Shown here one piece after another: positions 17,175 to 27,257 of a DNA stretch of 64,000 nucleotides. Source of the stretch: Pseudomonas sp. GTDB taxonomy: Bacteria > Pseudomonadota > Gammaproteobacteria > Pseudomonadales > Pseudomonadaceae. The notes under the pieces were generated by a model. The model made no database searches. It was not told the origin of the DNA and saw only the letters and a program-made list of their open reading frames with translations. Positions within the stretch are counted from its first letter, which is position 1; every line of letters begins with the position of its first letter. The translations under genes and the position numbers were made by a program. Location of the stretch: NCBI RefSeq assembly GCF_030150285.1, contig NZ_JASLGE010000027.1:62001-126000 (forward strand), given 5' to 3'.

Positions 17175-19163
17175 TTACTTCGGCAGTGCGTACACCACCA
17201 CTTGGTCGCCCACTTGATCCTTCATGATCGAGTTGCCGCCGGCCACAAACGCCACGTACTGCCGGCCTTTGTATTCGTACACGGCCGGGTTGGCCACAGC
17301 GGGTGCCATCACGATGTCAGACCACAACTCCTTGCCGTCCTCAAGGGAGTAGGCGCGGACTTTGGCGTCCATGGAGGCCCCGATAAACACGACCCCCCCT
17401 GCGGTGATGGCCGGGCCGCCAATGGTCGGTGAGCCCATGTCTTCAGGCATGTACCAGCCCCACTGTTGAACAGCGCCCATTGGGCGGCGCCATTTCACAT
17501 CGCCGGTGTTCATGTCGATGGCAACGATCTCACCGAAAGGCGGTGCCCAGCACGGCATGCCTGCCCAGTTTTGAGCGTTAAGCAGCGACAGGCCAAACGG
17601 TGCGCCGATCTGTGGGTAGAAGCCGTTTTCGTTACCGGACTCCTTCGGTTGTTTGTCGTAAGACGCGCGGTCCCACAGTTTGATCATTTGCACGATATGC
17701 GAGGTGTTGACCACGGCCACCTGGCTGACCGGGTCGAACGCTACGCCCCCCCATTGCACGCCACCGGCGCTGTCCGGGTAGGCCAAAGCGCCTGCGCCCT
17801 TGGTGCTGGGCGGCGTGTACATGCCGTCGTACACCAGGTCATCCCACATTTTCGAGCACTGACCAAAGCCAACAATGTCTGCCGGTTTCCAGATGGCCGG
17901 TTTTTTGGACTGGTCCAGTAACGGCGCGGGTTTGGTCGGGAACGGTTGGGTGGGTGAGTAGACTTCACCGGCCACGTCGCCCTGCGGTACCGGGCGTTCC
18001 TCAATCGGCCAGATGTCTTCGCCCGTGCGCCGGTCAACGGTGAACAGGAAGCCCATTTTAGTCGCCTGAACCAGCGCCGCTACTGGCTTGCCATCGACGG
18101 TGATGTCCATCAGGGTCGGGGCCGAGTTGATGTCGTAGTCCCAGATATCGTGGTGAACCCACTGACGCGACCACACGACTTTGCCGGTGTTGATGTCCAG
18201 CGCCGTGGTTGAGGTGCCCAACGGAATGGCGTTGGTCCGGTTGCCGCCCCAGTAGTTGGGTGACGGCGATGAAACCGGGATGTACAGCAGGCCCAGGGAC
18301 GGGTCATAGGACATCGCGGTCCAGATGTTGGCGGTACCCGTTTTGCCTGCTTCCTCTTCCGGAATAGGCTTGAATTCCCACTCCAGTTCGCCGGTGCGGG
18401 CGTTGAGTGCAAACAGCGAGCCTGGGGACTCGACTTCGTACTCCCAGTCTTTACCGGCCCAGCCAACGATGAGCTTGTCACCGATCACGGTAGGCGGCTG
18501 CAGCACCGACAACGGCCATTTGGGGTTCTGGGTGTTCCATTGGTTAACGTCAACCACACCGTTTTTGCCGAAGCCTTCGCACGGCTTGCCGGTGTCGGCA
18601 TCAACGGCAAACAGTTGCGCGGTCATGGTGCCCAGGTAGACCACCTTTTGGCAGGCCTCGCCCGCCTTGGGGTTCTGCTCCTGCCAGTAGGCCACGCCCC
18701 GGGATTTCAGCGCAGGCTGGGTTTCGGCCACCAGCGGTGATTTGGTATCGAAGGTCCACTTCTCTTTGCCGGTCTCGGGTTCGAGGGCAATGATGCGGTA
18801 GAACGGGGTGCCGACGTACAAGGTGTCGTTGGCAAAGATCGGCGTGGCCGACCAGACCGATGGGGGAAGCTTGCCGGTGCCGGTGGACATGTCGCCCGTG
18901 AAGTATTGCCACACCTTGGTCAGGTTGCCGACGTTGTCTTTATTGATCTGGGTAAGCGGCGAGTATTTTTGCGCGCTCAACTGGCCGTGGAACGTGTCCC
19001 ACTCCTTGCCGTTGGGCAGCGGCAGCTTGGCCTCTTCGGCTGACAGGGTGGCCGTGGCCAGTAACGGTGGTGGCACGGTATAGGTGTCGGCGTGTGCGCC
19101 AGACATACTGGCCAACATGCACAGCGCGGGGGTGGCCAACAGATGTTTTTTCATTCCATTCAT
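17175..19163 (-). CDS. PQQ-dependent dehydrogenase, catalytic subunit without membrane domain
   Basis: 662 residues. A signal peptide follows the start (KKHLLATPALCMLASMSGAH), then an eight-bladed quinoprotein propeller of the glucose/quinate dehydrogenase type: WDTFHGQLSAQKYSPLTQIN, VWSATPIFANDTLYVGTPFY, WVHHDIWDYDINSAPTLMDI (Asp of the active site), DDLVYDGMYTPPSTKG, and the C-terminal GGRQ-type strand GRQYVAFVAGGNS. Oxidises sugars or polyols in the periplasm with PQQ. Family members are about 800 residues because of five N-terminal membrane helices; here those are missing and the previous gene, one base upstream, encodes a small four-helix membrane protein. ATG 19163 follows AGGAG. Substrate unknown. 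Confidence 0.9.
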   Translation of the reverse strand: MNGMKKHLLATPALCMLASMSGAHADTYTVPPPLLATATLSAEEAKLPLPNGKEWDTFHGQLSAQKYSPLTQINKDNVGNLTKVWQYFTGDMSTGTGKLPPSVWSATPIFANDTLYVGTPFYRIIALEPETGKEKWTFDTKSPLVAETQPALKSRGVAYWQEQNPKAGEACQKVVYLGTMTAQLFAVDADTGKPCEGFGKNGVVDVNQWNTQNPKWPLSVLQPPTVIGDKLIVGWAGKDWEYEVESPGSLFALNARTGELEWEFKPIPEEEAGKTGTANIWTAMSYDPSLGLLYIPVSSPSPNYWGGNRTNAIPLGTSTTALDINTGKVVWSRQWVHHDIWDYDINSAPTLMDITVDGKPVAALVQATKMGFLFTVDRRTGEDIWPIEERPVPQGDVAGEVYSPTQPFPTKPAPLLDQSKKPAIWKPADIVGFGQCSKMWDDLVYDGMYTPPSTKGAGALAYPDSAGGVQWGGVAFDPVSQVAVVNTSHIVQMIKLWDRASYDKQPKESGNENGFYPQIGAPFGLSLLNAQNWAGMPCWAPPFGEIVAIDMNTGDVKWRRPMGAVQQWGWYMPEDMGSPTIGGPAITAGGVVFIGASMDAKVRAYSLEDGKELWSDIVMAPAVANPAVYEYKGRQYVAFVAGGNSIMKDQVGDQVVVYALPK

Positions 19164-19164
19164 C

Positions 19165-19530
19165 TCACAGGCTCCTGGTTGGCGTGTGGCTAAAGGTTTC
19201 GATGACGACACCCAGCGCGGCCACGGCAATCACGGCGGCGGTCCACCACCCGTGCAGGAAGAGTGCGGCAATGAATGTCCCGATAACACCCACCCACCCC
19301 AGGAACAGGATGAAACGTCTAAACCCGCCGGTGTGGGACTTGAGCAACAAAAGGCCGAGGATGATCAACACAACCTCGGCCAGCATCGCGACCATCGCCC
19401 CTCCGGAGTCTGTGACCCCGGACAGCGGCGTAAAGAAACGCCAGGCAGTGATGCACAGGGCGATCACGGCGGCGACGATCAGAATATTGGCACCGAGACG
19501 GTGCCCGCTTGACGCAGAGGGTGATGACAT
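19165..19530 (-). CDS. Small four-helix membrane protein, likely anchor of the PQQ dehydrogenase
   Basis: 121 residues with four predicted membrane helices at about 13-33, 44-63, 70-90 and 92-110 (NILIVAAVIALCITAWRFF; AMLAEVVLIILGLLLL; FRRFILFLGWVGVIGTFIAA; AAVIAVAALGVVIETF). It resembles the N-terminal membrane domain of membrane-bound PQQ glucose dehydrogenases. Start 19530 has AAGGAG at good spacing. The stop codon is one base from the start of the catalytic subunit, implying translational coupling. Role as quinone-reducing membrane anchor is inference from this arrangement. Confidence 0.7.
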   Translation of the reverse strand: MSSPSASSGHRLGANILIVAAVIALCITAWRFFTPLSGVTDSGGAMVAMLAEVVLIILGLLLLKSHTGGFRRFILFLGWVGVIGTFIAALFLHGWWTAAVIAVAALGVVIETFSHTPTRSL

Positions 19531-19731
19531 CCGTTTCTCCTTTTCCGCTTTAGGTTGTCTGGTCATGCCAAGGGAAAATCGATCCAGCGAACGCTGAGTG
19601 TAGTCAACGTGCCGGGAAGCGCAGGAGGTATGCAGCAATATGCTGAAATAACTGTGACAGTTGTCGGGGAATCCGGCGGCGACAGGGTCACAGCCGGTGT
19701 TCTGGCGGCTCAAGCGCCGCCAGAGAAGGGC

Positions 19732-20997
19732 TTAATGCGCGCGGTCTGCTTCGGCCGGCGCGGGGCTGTCCTTTGTGACGTGACTCACCAGTTTGCCGAT
19801 GGTCAGGCCCTGGAACAGGATCGATGACAGCACGACGATATAGGTGATGCTCAGGATCAAGTCGCGCTCCGGGCCGAGCGGCAAGGCCAGCGCCAGGGCC
19901 ACTGAAACACCGCCCCGCAGGCCGCCCCAGGTCAGGATACGGATAGTGCCGCGCGGCACGTTGCGCCAGCGGCGCAGCAACACAATGGCCGGTGCCACGG
20001 TCAGCAGGCGCGAGAGCAAGATCGCCACGGCCAATACGCTGGCGGCCAGCAGGTGCAGCCACGAGAACGGCAGCAGCAACAGTTCCATGCCGATCAGTGC
20101 AAACAGCAAGGCGTTGAGCATGTCGTCGAGCAGTTCCCAGAAACCGTCCATATAGCGGCGGGTCATGTCGTTCATGGCCTTGTTGCGGCCCAGGTTGCCG
20201 ATGATCAACCCGGCCACCACCATCGCAATCGGCGCGGACACATGCAGCTCACTGGCCATGGCCGAGCCGCCAATCACCAGCGCAAGGGTCAGCATCACTT
20301 CGATCTGATACTGCTCGATGCTTTTGATCATTCGGTACACCAAATAACCAATCAACCCGCCGAACACCACACCGCCGATGGCTTCATGCGCGAACAGCAT
20401 CGCCGTGGCCCCCAGGCTCGGGGTTTCGCCCAGTTGCACAATGCCCAGCAACACGGTGAACACCACAACCGCGGTGCCATCATTGAACAGTGACTCGCCC
20501 ACGATTGTGGTTTTCAACGGTTTGGAGGCATTGGCGGTCCGCAGCACGCCCAGCACTGCAATCGGGTCTGTGGGGGAAATCAGCGCGCCAAACAGCAGGC
20601 AGTACAAAAAGCTGATGTGCCAGCCGAACAGGCCGAAAATCCAGTAGGCCAGGCTACCGATTACCGTTGTTGCGATCAGCACGCCGACGGTGGCGAGCAG
20701 GCCGATAGGCCAGCGGTAGCTGCGCACATCGTTGAAGTTAACGTGCAAGGCCCCGGCAAACAGCAGGAAGCCCAGCATCCAGTTCATCAATAGATCGCCG
20801 AAGTCGATCTGGCCGATCAGTTCTTGCACGCGGTCTTCGAGGCCCGGATAGCCGAGCACGCTCAGGCCCTGCAAAATCAGTGAGAACAGCAGGGCGGTGA
20901 CCATGACGCCAATGGTGGGCGGCAGGCCGATAAATCGGAAATTCACATAAGTCAGTAAAGAGGTCAGGCAAATAAACGCAGCGACAAGCTCAAGCAT
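19732..20997 (-). CDS. Na+/H+ antiporter, CPA1 (NhaP-like) family
   Basis: 421 residues, about 12 membrane helices. CPA1 signature blocks are CLLFGALISPTDPIAVLGVL, TIVGESLFNDGTAVVVFTVL (the ND pair for ion binding), SAPIAMVVAGLIIGNLGRNK and ILTWGGLRGGVSVALALALP. Exchanges Na+ or K+ for protons across the inner membrane. Start at 20997 (MLELVAAFICLTSLL) follows AGGAT and begins the first helix; an upstream in-frame start would add a long polar segment. Lone gene. Confidence 0.92.
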   Translation of the reverse strand: MLELVAAFICLTSLLTYVNFRFIGLPPTIGVMVTALLFSLILQGLSVLGYPGLEDRVQELIGQIDFGDLLMNWMLGFLLFAGALHVNFNDVRSYRWPIGLLATVGVLIATTVIGSLAYWIFGLFGWHISFLYCLLFGALISPTDPIAVLGVLRTANASKPLKTTIVGESLFNDGTAVVVFTVLLGIVQLGETPSLGATAMLFAHEAIGGVVFGGLIGYLVYRMIKSIEQYQIEVMLTLALVIGGSAMASELHVSAPIAMVVAGLIIGNLGRNKAMNDMTRRYMDGFWELLDDMLNALLFALIGMELLLLPFSWLHLLAASVLAVAILLSRLLTVAPAIVLLRRWRNVPRGTIRILTWGGLRGGVSVALALALPLGPERDLILSITYIVVLSSILFQGLTIGKLVSHVTKDSPAPAEADRAH

Positions 20998-21306
20998 CCG
21001 GGATCCTGTGGTGGCGTGAGTGAAGGAAGGCCCGAGCGATTCGGAGCCAAGTGAGGGGCGATGGTTGTAAAAGAACATCCCCGTATGGACCACGATACGA
21101 CGCCGGTGTGTCAGCTGTGCGAAAGCCTCAATAATGAGCCTGGCGCTGACGGTTTTGGGTATGGGTGTGGGTGGAACCGGGTGCAGAGTGGTCGGCAGGT
21201 ATTATAAACCGCTGCTGACATATGCAGAATTAATTCCTCCAACATTAAAGGCGTCTACAGTGCTGGCAACCCTGCGAGTGCTGAACATTTAGAAAAGGAA
21301 AATCTT
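20998..21306. other. Intergenic region between divergent antiporter and MAPEG genes
   Basis: 309 bases without a gene. It has an AT-rich stretch at about 21203-21250 (ATAAACC ... TTAATTCCTCCAACATTAAA) that could hold the MAPEG promoter. No hairpin terminator, operator or RNA gene stands out. Confidence 0.5.
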
Positions 21307-21693
21307 ATGACGGTAGCTTTCTGGTGTGTACTGGTAGCCTTCTGCCTGACCTATGTGTGTACCGCGTTTGCCAAGTTCAGCGACGGTAAGTTCGGGCCTA
21401 AACAGAACCATGACCCGCGTGCGTTTCTCGATGGGCTGCAGGGGTTTGCCAAGCGGGCGCACAGTGCCCAGCTCAACAGCTTTGAAGTGACCCCGGCGTT
21501 CGCGGCAGCGGTGATCATTGCCGATATCGTGGGCAATGCGCCGCAGGAGACAATCGACGTACTGGCGGTGCTGTTTATCACCAGCCGCATGCTGTACATC
21601 ATTTTCTATCTGGCCGACTGGGCAATCCTTCGCTCAATCGTCTGGTTTATCGGTATGGGGATGGTGGTGAGCCTGTTTTGCGTATCGGCCTGA
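21307..21693 (+). CDS. MAPEG-family membrane protein
   Basis: 128 residues with four membrane helices. The MAPEG pattern is visible: NHDPRAFLDGLQGFAKRAHS then AQLNSFEVTPAFAAAVIIAD (helix 2), and FITSRMLYIIFYLADW (helix 3-4) with the conserved R-Y spacing. The family comprises glutathione-dependent membrane enzymes in eukaryotes; in Pseudomonas the function of this short type is not known to me. AAAAGGAAAA precedes the ATG. Confidence 0.85.
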   Translation: MTVAFWCVLVAFCLTYVCTAFAKFSDGKFGPKQNHDPRAFLDGLQGFAKRAHSAQLNSFEVTPAFAAAVIIADIVGNAPQETIDVLAVLFITSRMLYIIFYLADWAILRSIVWFIGMGMVVSLFCVSA

Positions 21694-21853
21694 TGCCACT
21701 CGCGGGAGGGGCCGCCCCGTCGCGCAGCAAACGCCGGCTTGCCCGCTGCGCAAAAACCGGCGTTCGTCCAGCGTGGTTTAAGGGGGCCCTTCGATCAAAA
21801 ACCAGGCGGACTCATGGCCGTCGGTCCAACTGAGAACACGATTTCGGCGTTTT

Positions 21854-22996
21854 TTACTGCGGCAATGCCATACCCTTTGGCCACAGCAACCAGATATTGC
21901 CTTTTTGTTTCATGTCGCCGGCCAGTTGCCCTGCAGCCGGGCCAGTGCCGACGAAGAAGTCGGCGCGCACTTCACCGGCAATCGCACCGCCGGTGTCCTG
22001 GGCCGCCACCGGGCGCACGATCGGGTGGCCGTTGGGTTCGGTGGTGGACAGCCATAACAGGCTGCCCAGCGGAATCACTTTGCGATCCACCGCTACGCTG
22101 TAGCCGGGCGTGAGTGGCACGTTCAGCGAACCACGCGGGCCTTCGTTGCTGTCGGGGTTCTGGGTGAAAAATACGTAACTGGGGTTGCTGGCGAGCAATT
22201 CAGGCACGCGCTGCGGGTGTGCTGCCGCCCAGGCGTGAATCGTGGCCATGGTCACGTCTTCTTTCTTCAGCTCACCTTGCTCCACCAGCCAACGGCCAAT
22301 GGGCTTGTACGGGTGGCCGTTCTGGTCCGCGTAACCGATGCGCAACTGGCGGCCATTATCGAGTTGCACCCGGCCGGAGCCCTGGATTTGCAAGAACTGC
22401 AGGTCCATGGGGTCGGTCAACCACGCGAGTACGGGCGCATCCAGGCCTTTGTTGTTAATGGTTTCAGCCGTGTCGTAGGGCTTGATCACGCGCCCTTCAA
22501 GGCGGCCACGCAGGCGTTTGCCCTTGAGTTCGGGGTAGACGCTGTCCAGGTTCACCACGATCAAATCCGGCGGCACACCGTAAATCGGTACGTTGGCCGT
22601 GGCGGTAGGTTTCAGGCTGCCGGGGTAGACCGGCTCGTAATAGCCTGTGATCAACCCGCCGTTGCTGCCTTCGGCCGAGCGCAGGCTGTACACGTCGAGG
22701 TGGGTCTGCAGGAAGCTGCTGATTTCAGCCACGCTGGGGCTGGCCGGCAGGCGGGCGGCTTCGCTGCACAGGTTGCCCCAGTTCGGGTCGGCCTTGAGCC
22801 GGGTACAGGCGCTGCGCCAGGACGTGAAACCGCCTTGCAGGTCGGCCCCGGTCACTTCCGGCAGGGCGCTCCAGTCAGCTTTGCTGTAGGTGGTGTGAGG
22901 CTCGGGTTTTGCGGTGTCCTTGTCGGTGCCATTGCAACCGGCCAACAACATGACAGCGGGGAAGGCCCAGGCCAGCGGCTTGAAAAAGCTATTCAT
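21854..22996 (-). CDS. mltA: Membrane-bound lytic murein transglycosylase A
   Basis: 380 residues. Lipoprotein signal with lipobox LLAGC (Cys about 21), so it would be anchored in the outer membrane. MltA domain features are GLITGYYEPVYPGSL, IQGSGRVQLDNG, and the catalytic C-terminal 3D domain with QDTGGAIAGEVRADFFVG (the three Asp). It cleaves the beta-1,4 bond between MurNAc and GlcNAc with 1,6-anhydro product formation. A TTG directly before ATG 22996 is in frame; the ATG fits the AAGGAA Shine-Dalgarno better. Confidence 0.95.
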   Translation of the reverse strand: MNSFFKPLAWAFPAVMLLAGCNGTDKDTAKPEPHTTYSKADWSALPEVTGADLQGGFTSWRSACTRLKADPNWGNLCSEAARLPASPSVAEISSFLQTHLDVYSLRSAEGSNGGLITGYYEPVYPGSLKPTATANVPIYGVPPDLIVVNLDSVYPELKGKRLRGRLEGRVIKPYDTAETINNKGLDAPVLAWLTDPMDLQFLQIQGSGRVQLDNGRQLRIGYADQNGHPYKPIGRWLVEQGELKKEDVTMATIHAWAAAHPQRVPELLASNPSYVFFTQNPDSNEGPRGSLNVPLTPGYSVAVDRKVIPLGSLLWLSTTEPNGHPIVRPVAAQDTGGAIAGEVRADFFVGTGPAAGQLAGDMKQKGNIWLLWPKGMALPQ

Positions 22997-23127
22997 CAAC
23001 GATGTTCCTTCGTGGGTTGCCGAGGCTGGAAAGCCTTCAAGGCAACCCTCTATTCAATAAGGGTATTGGTCTTTGTGGATGACACGGGGATACTGGCGGC
23101 CGATTTGTGTGATGTGAAGCCACCCTG

Positions 23128-23574
23128 ATGTTTAAACGACTGACAGTTGTATTCCTGGCCTGCCTGACACTGGCGGCGTGTGGCGGGGTCGATCCTGATT
23201 CGCCGCTGGGCCAGCGTAAAGCTATTTTCAAGCAAATGCTCAAGACCAGTGAAGACCTGGGCGGCATGCTGCGCGGGCGTATTGCGTTCGACGGCCCACG
23301 TTTTACCGAGGGGGCGGTCAAACTCGATGCGCTGTCTCATGAACCCTGGAAGCACTTCCCGCAGGTCAAAGAGTCTGATCAGACCAACGCCACCGATGAG
23401 GTGTGGCAAAAGCAGGCGCATTTTCAGGAACTGGCCCGTCAGCTTGAAGCGGCGACCGGCGAGCTGGTGAACGTCAGCCAGCTACAGCCCTACAAAGCCA
23501 GCAACCTCATGCCAGCGGTGCAGAAAGTCGAAGACACGTGCAGTGCGTGCCACAAAGCATTCAGAAATCACTGA
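23128..23574 (+). CDS. Cytochrome c' family lipoprotein
   Basis: 148 residues. Starts with a signal peptide ending in lipobox LTLAAC (Cys 18), followed by a helical protein with the haem motif CSACH close to the C-terminus (VEDTCSACHKAFRNH). A four-helix body with C-terminal CxxCH is the cytochrome c' plan. Members usually have ordinary signal peptides, so a lipid anchor is unusual. Possible roles are NO binding or electron transfer. No clear Shine-Dalgarno is visible. It is divergent from mltA. Confidence 0.85.
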   Translation: MFKRLTVVFLACLTLAACGGVDPDSPLGQRKAIFKQMLKTSEDLGGMLRGRIAFDGPRFTEGAVKLDALSHEPWKHFPQVKESDQTNATDEVWQKQAHFQELARQLEAATGELVNVSQLQPYKASNLMPAVQKVEDTCSACHKAFRNH

Positions 23575-23632
23575 GGCCGAGGGCTTTGCGGGAGCAATCG
23601 GGCATCGACCGGCCGCTCCTGCCGTTAATGCG

Positions 23633-24028
23633 TTATTGGTCTAACTGGTCCAGCGCTTCTTGCAGTTCTTTGCGCGACTCGGCCAGTTTTTCCTTACGTT
23701 TGTTGATTTTGTCGGGATCGCCTTTCTTCATGGCCTTGTCCAGGTCGGCCTGGCGTTTGCTGACATCGTGCTTGGCATCCAGCACCTTGTTTTCGCGCTC
23801 TTTCTTCAGGCCAGCGTCTGTGCAGTGCTCAGTCACTTCGCTCAGGGCTTTCTCCAGGCCCGCGACCTGGTTGCTGTTGCCGTGGGCGCGAGCTTGCTCA
23901 AGCTGCAGGCTGATGGCCTGCTTTTTGGCAGCGCAGCCTGTGAGTTCTGGCGTTTTGTCCGCTGCCATCAGCGGGGCGGCCAGCAGGCCGCAGACAGTGA
24001 AAAGGGCGAGCGGTGAAAAAAGTTTCAT
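23633..24028 (-). CDS. DUF1090 family periplasmic protein
   Basis: 131 residues. Signal peptide (MKLFSPLALFTVCGLLAAPL, cleavage after MAADK region). The mature part is highly charged and helical, with GCAAKKQAISLQLEQARAHG, CTDAGLKKERENKVLDAKHD and KINKRKEKLAESRKELQEAL, and two cysteines that could pair. This is the DUF1090 (YqjC-like) pattern; coiled-coil character is strong. Function unknown. GGAG stands 8 bases before ATG 24028. Confidence 0.85.
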   Translation of the reverse strand: MKLFSPLALFTVCGLLAAPLMAADKTPELTGCAAKKQAISLQLEQARAHGNSNQVAGLEKALSEVTEHCTDAGLKKERENKVLDAKHDVSKRQADLDKAMKKGDPDKINKRKEKLAESRKELQEALDQLDQ

Positions 24029-24097
24029 AAAAGGCTCCATGACAAAAGATGAAAATGATCACGCTTTAAAAAGGCAATGCTGCGGGCTTCGCGGCGT

Positions 24098-25759
24098 CTA
24101 GTCAAAGCCGTCTATGTTGGCCGCGCGTAATGAATCACTTAAAGCTTGTACGTTTGGATCATGCAAAAAAGCGGTTAATTGCGCCGCTCGCTGTGTGCCT
24201 ATGCCTGGGTACGCTTGCCAGGCCAGGGTGTCACGGGCGACCAGCGCTTGCCATGACTGCCCCAATGGCGCGTCACCGGTGGGTGGCAGGCCGATGGCCT
24301 TGACCCAGCGTTCGAACGGTTGTTGCCGTACGCCTTGAAAACTCTTGAGCAAACGGCCGATGCTGCGTTCGCCCAAGCCGTTAATGTTAGCAAGCTGCGC
24401 GGCGTCCAGGGTTAACCAATCGACCAGGTTGTGAAGTCGTCCGCTCTGAACCAGCGTGCGCCAAGTGCCGGGGCCCACAAATGGCATAGCGAGGCCTTTC
24501 TTGGCGCTCAGCCAGTTCAAACGCGCCAGGAACTGGCTCTCGCACCCGGCCGTCGGTTGCCAGCAACTCAGGGCATGGAAGTTATCGGGGTTGGGCACCG
24601 TCACTTCAATGCGCGCTGAGGTGCGCTGCACCACGTGGTCGAGCCGGGGAATGGTCATGCCGGCCAGGCTGATGGCAACGTGATCGCCCGGGCGAATGTC
24701 CAAGGCTTGCCAGCGTCGCAGCGAGCCCACGCTGATATGTTTGATCTGACGGTCATCCAGGCGCACGGGTTTTAGCGTGAGCATAGGCGTGATGCGCCCG
24801 GTGCGCCCGATAGCGAACGTGACCTTGCGTACTTCACTCCGCGCCTGGGCGTGCGGGTATTTCCATGCGGCTGCCCAGTGGGGTGGCTTTGCCTGCCAGC
24901 GCCGCGCGTCAGGCCGCTGGCTTTGGCGCAGCACTACCCCGTCACTGGCGAACGGCAGCGGGTTGTTAAACCATTGTTCGCGCCAATGCCTGGCGTGGTC
25001 AAAGTGCTCGATAGGCTGGCTGTACAGCAGGCTGTCAGTGAACCCCAGCGCGGCCAACTGTTGCAGGCGCTCGGCCTGGGAGGGTGGCCCGTCGGGCCAG
25101 TCCCATACAAACAGGCCGATGCCGGTGCCCTGCTCGGGGTTCAACGCGTGGCGTGCCATCAATCCGGCGACGGTACTGCGTGCATTCAAGCTGCCCGCCG
25201 TGGCTTGTATATGGCCGGGCAGGCGTTCATACAATTCGCCCTGCAACACCGCATCGACAGGCTGCGCCAGTTGCCGGGGAATGGCACTGACGCTGCGCGC
25301 CGCATGGCTCCAGTCCTGCCCGGTTTGCCCGTCGCCCCGGCTGATGACCTGTTGCAACTGCCCTTGCCGGTAGACCAGCGTGACCGCCACGCCGTCCACT
25401 TTGGGCTGTACCCAGACACCCAGGCGACCTTTGAGCCAGGCGTTCACGGCGTGTTCATCAGGCAGCTTGTCCAGCCCGGTCTGGGCGATGGGGTGGGCGA
25501 GAGGGCCGCTTGCCGTGTGCAACGGGTTATCCACAGGCGCTTCGGGAAAGCAGCGGTGCCACTGTTCAAAGCGTGCGCGCGCTTGGTCGTAGGTGGCGTC
25601 GCTGACCAGTGAAAGGCCCTGCCGGTGATAGTGGTCGTCCCAGGTATTTAGCTGGTGTTGCAACGCCGAGTATTCCGCGAAAGGGGGGCAGGCGGCGTGA
25701 CTGTGGAAGGTCAGCGAGACGAGCCATAGCCCGCACAGCATTCGTATTTTGGCCAGCAT
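24098..25759 (-). CDS. ligB: NAD-dependent DNA ligase LigB
   Basis: 553 residues, shorter than LigA because zinc finger and BRCT domains are absent. Adenylation lysine is in QPKVDGVAVTLVY; further ligase motifs are SRGDGQTGQDW, LQGELYE, PFASDGVVLRQ, AAWKYP and the OB-fold start RTGRITPMLTLKPV. Helix-hairpin-helix repeats follow (NINGLGERSIGRLL; YPGIGTQRAAQL). It would seal nicks using NAD. The N-terminus (KIRMLCGLWLVSLTFHSHAA) looks like a signal peptide, odd for a DNA ligase though often seen in LigB. It ends about 70 bases from the DUF1090 gene. Confidence 0.92.
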   Translation of the reverse strand: MLAKIRMLCGLWLVSLTFHSHAACPPFAEYSALQHQLNTWDDHYHRQGLSLVSDATYDQARARFEQWHRCFPEAPVDNPLHTASGPLAHPIAQTGLDKLPDEHAVNAWLKGRLGVWVQPKVDGVAVTLVYRQGQLQQVISRGDGQTGQDWSHAARSVSAIPRQLAQPVDAVLQGELYERLPGHIQATAGSLNARSTVAGLMARHALNPEQGTGIGLFVWDWPDGPPSQAERLQQLAALGFTDSLLYSQPIEHFDHARHWREQWFNNPLPFASDGVVLRQSQRPDARRWQAKPPHWAAAWKYPHAQARSEVRKVTFAIGRTGRITPMLTLKPVRLDDRQIKHISVGSLRRWQALDIRPGDHVAISLAGMTIPRLDHVVQRTSARIEVTVPNPDNFHALSCWQPTAGCESQFLARLNWLSAKKGLAMPFVGPGTWRTLVQSGRLHNLVDWLTLDAAQLANINGLGERSIGRLLKSFQGVRQQPFERWVKAIGLPPTGDAPLGQSWQALVARDTLAWQAYPGIGTQRAAQLTAFLHDPNVQALSDSLRAANIDGFD

Positions 25760-25874
25760 CGTGAGCGTCCTTGCTCGGGGTGGATGCTTAAGGCTAGCGG
25801 GGGATTTTTAGCGCGGGAGGGCAGAGGGTTGCCGGGTATTTCGGGTACACAGGCTTCGCGATGTTTTGATGTTT

Positions 25875-25983
25875 AAAAGATCGCGAGCAATCGAGCGTCG
25901 ACCGGCTATTCCTACGGATGGCAGAGTTTGTGGGAACGAGCTTGCTCGTGATCTTTTGATCTGGCTTTTGATCCAAGGGCCCC
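25875..25983. repeat. REP-type inverted repeat, copy B
   Basis: AAAAGATCGCGAGCAA (25875-25890) pairs with the block GAACGAGCTTGCTCGTGATC (25935-25953). From about 25910 it nearly repeats the sequence at 7801-7870, including GGATGGCAG, TTTGTGGGAACGAGC and the trailing GGCTTTTGATC, so the two are paralogous copies. Confidence 0.8.
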
Positions 25984-26003
25984 TCCTACACAAAACGCAG
26001 CCA

Positions 26004-26038
26004 CAAAAAAGCCCCGGACAGTCGCCTGTCCGGGGCTT
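26004..26038 (-). terminator. Rho-independent terminator of metK
   Basis: Perfect 13-bp stem AAGCCCCGGACAG / CTGTCCGGGGCTT with loop TCGC, followed on the minus strand by a T-run. It ends 9 bases past the metK stop. Confidence 0.93.
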
Positions 26039-26047
26039 GGGGCTTAC

Positions 26048-27238
<1,191 letters not shown>

Positions 27239-27257
27239 CTCGACGGTTTCCTAATAT

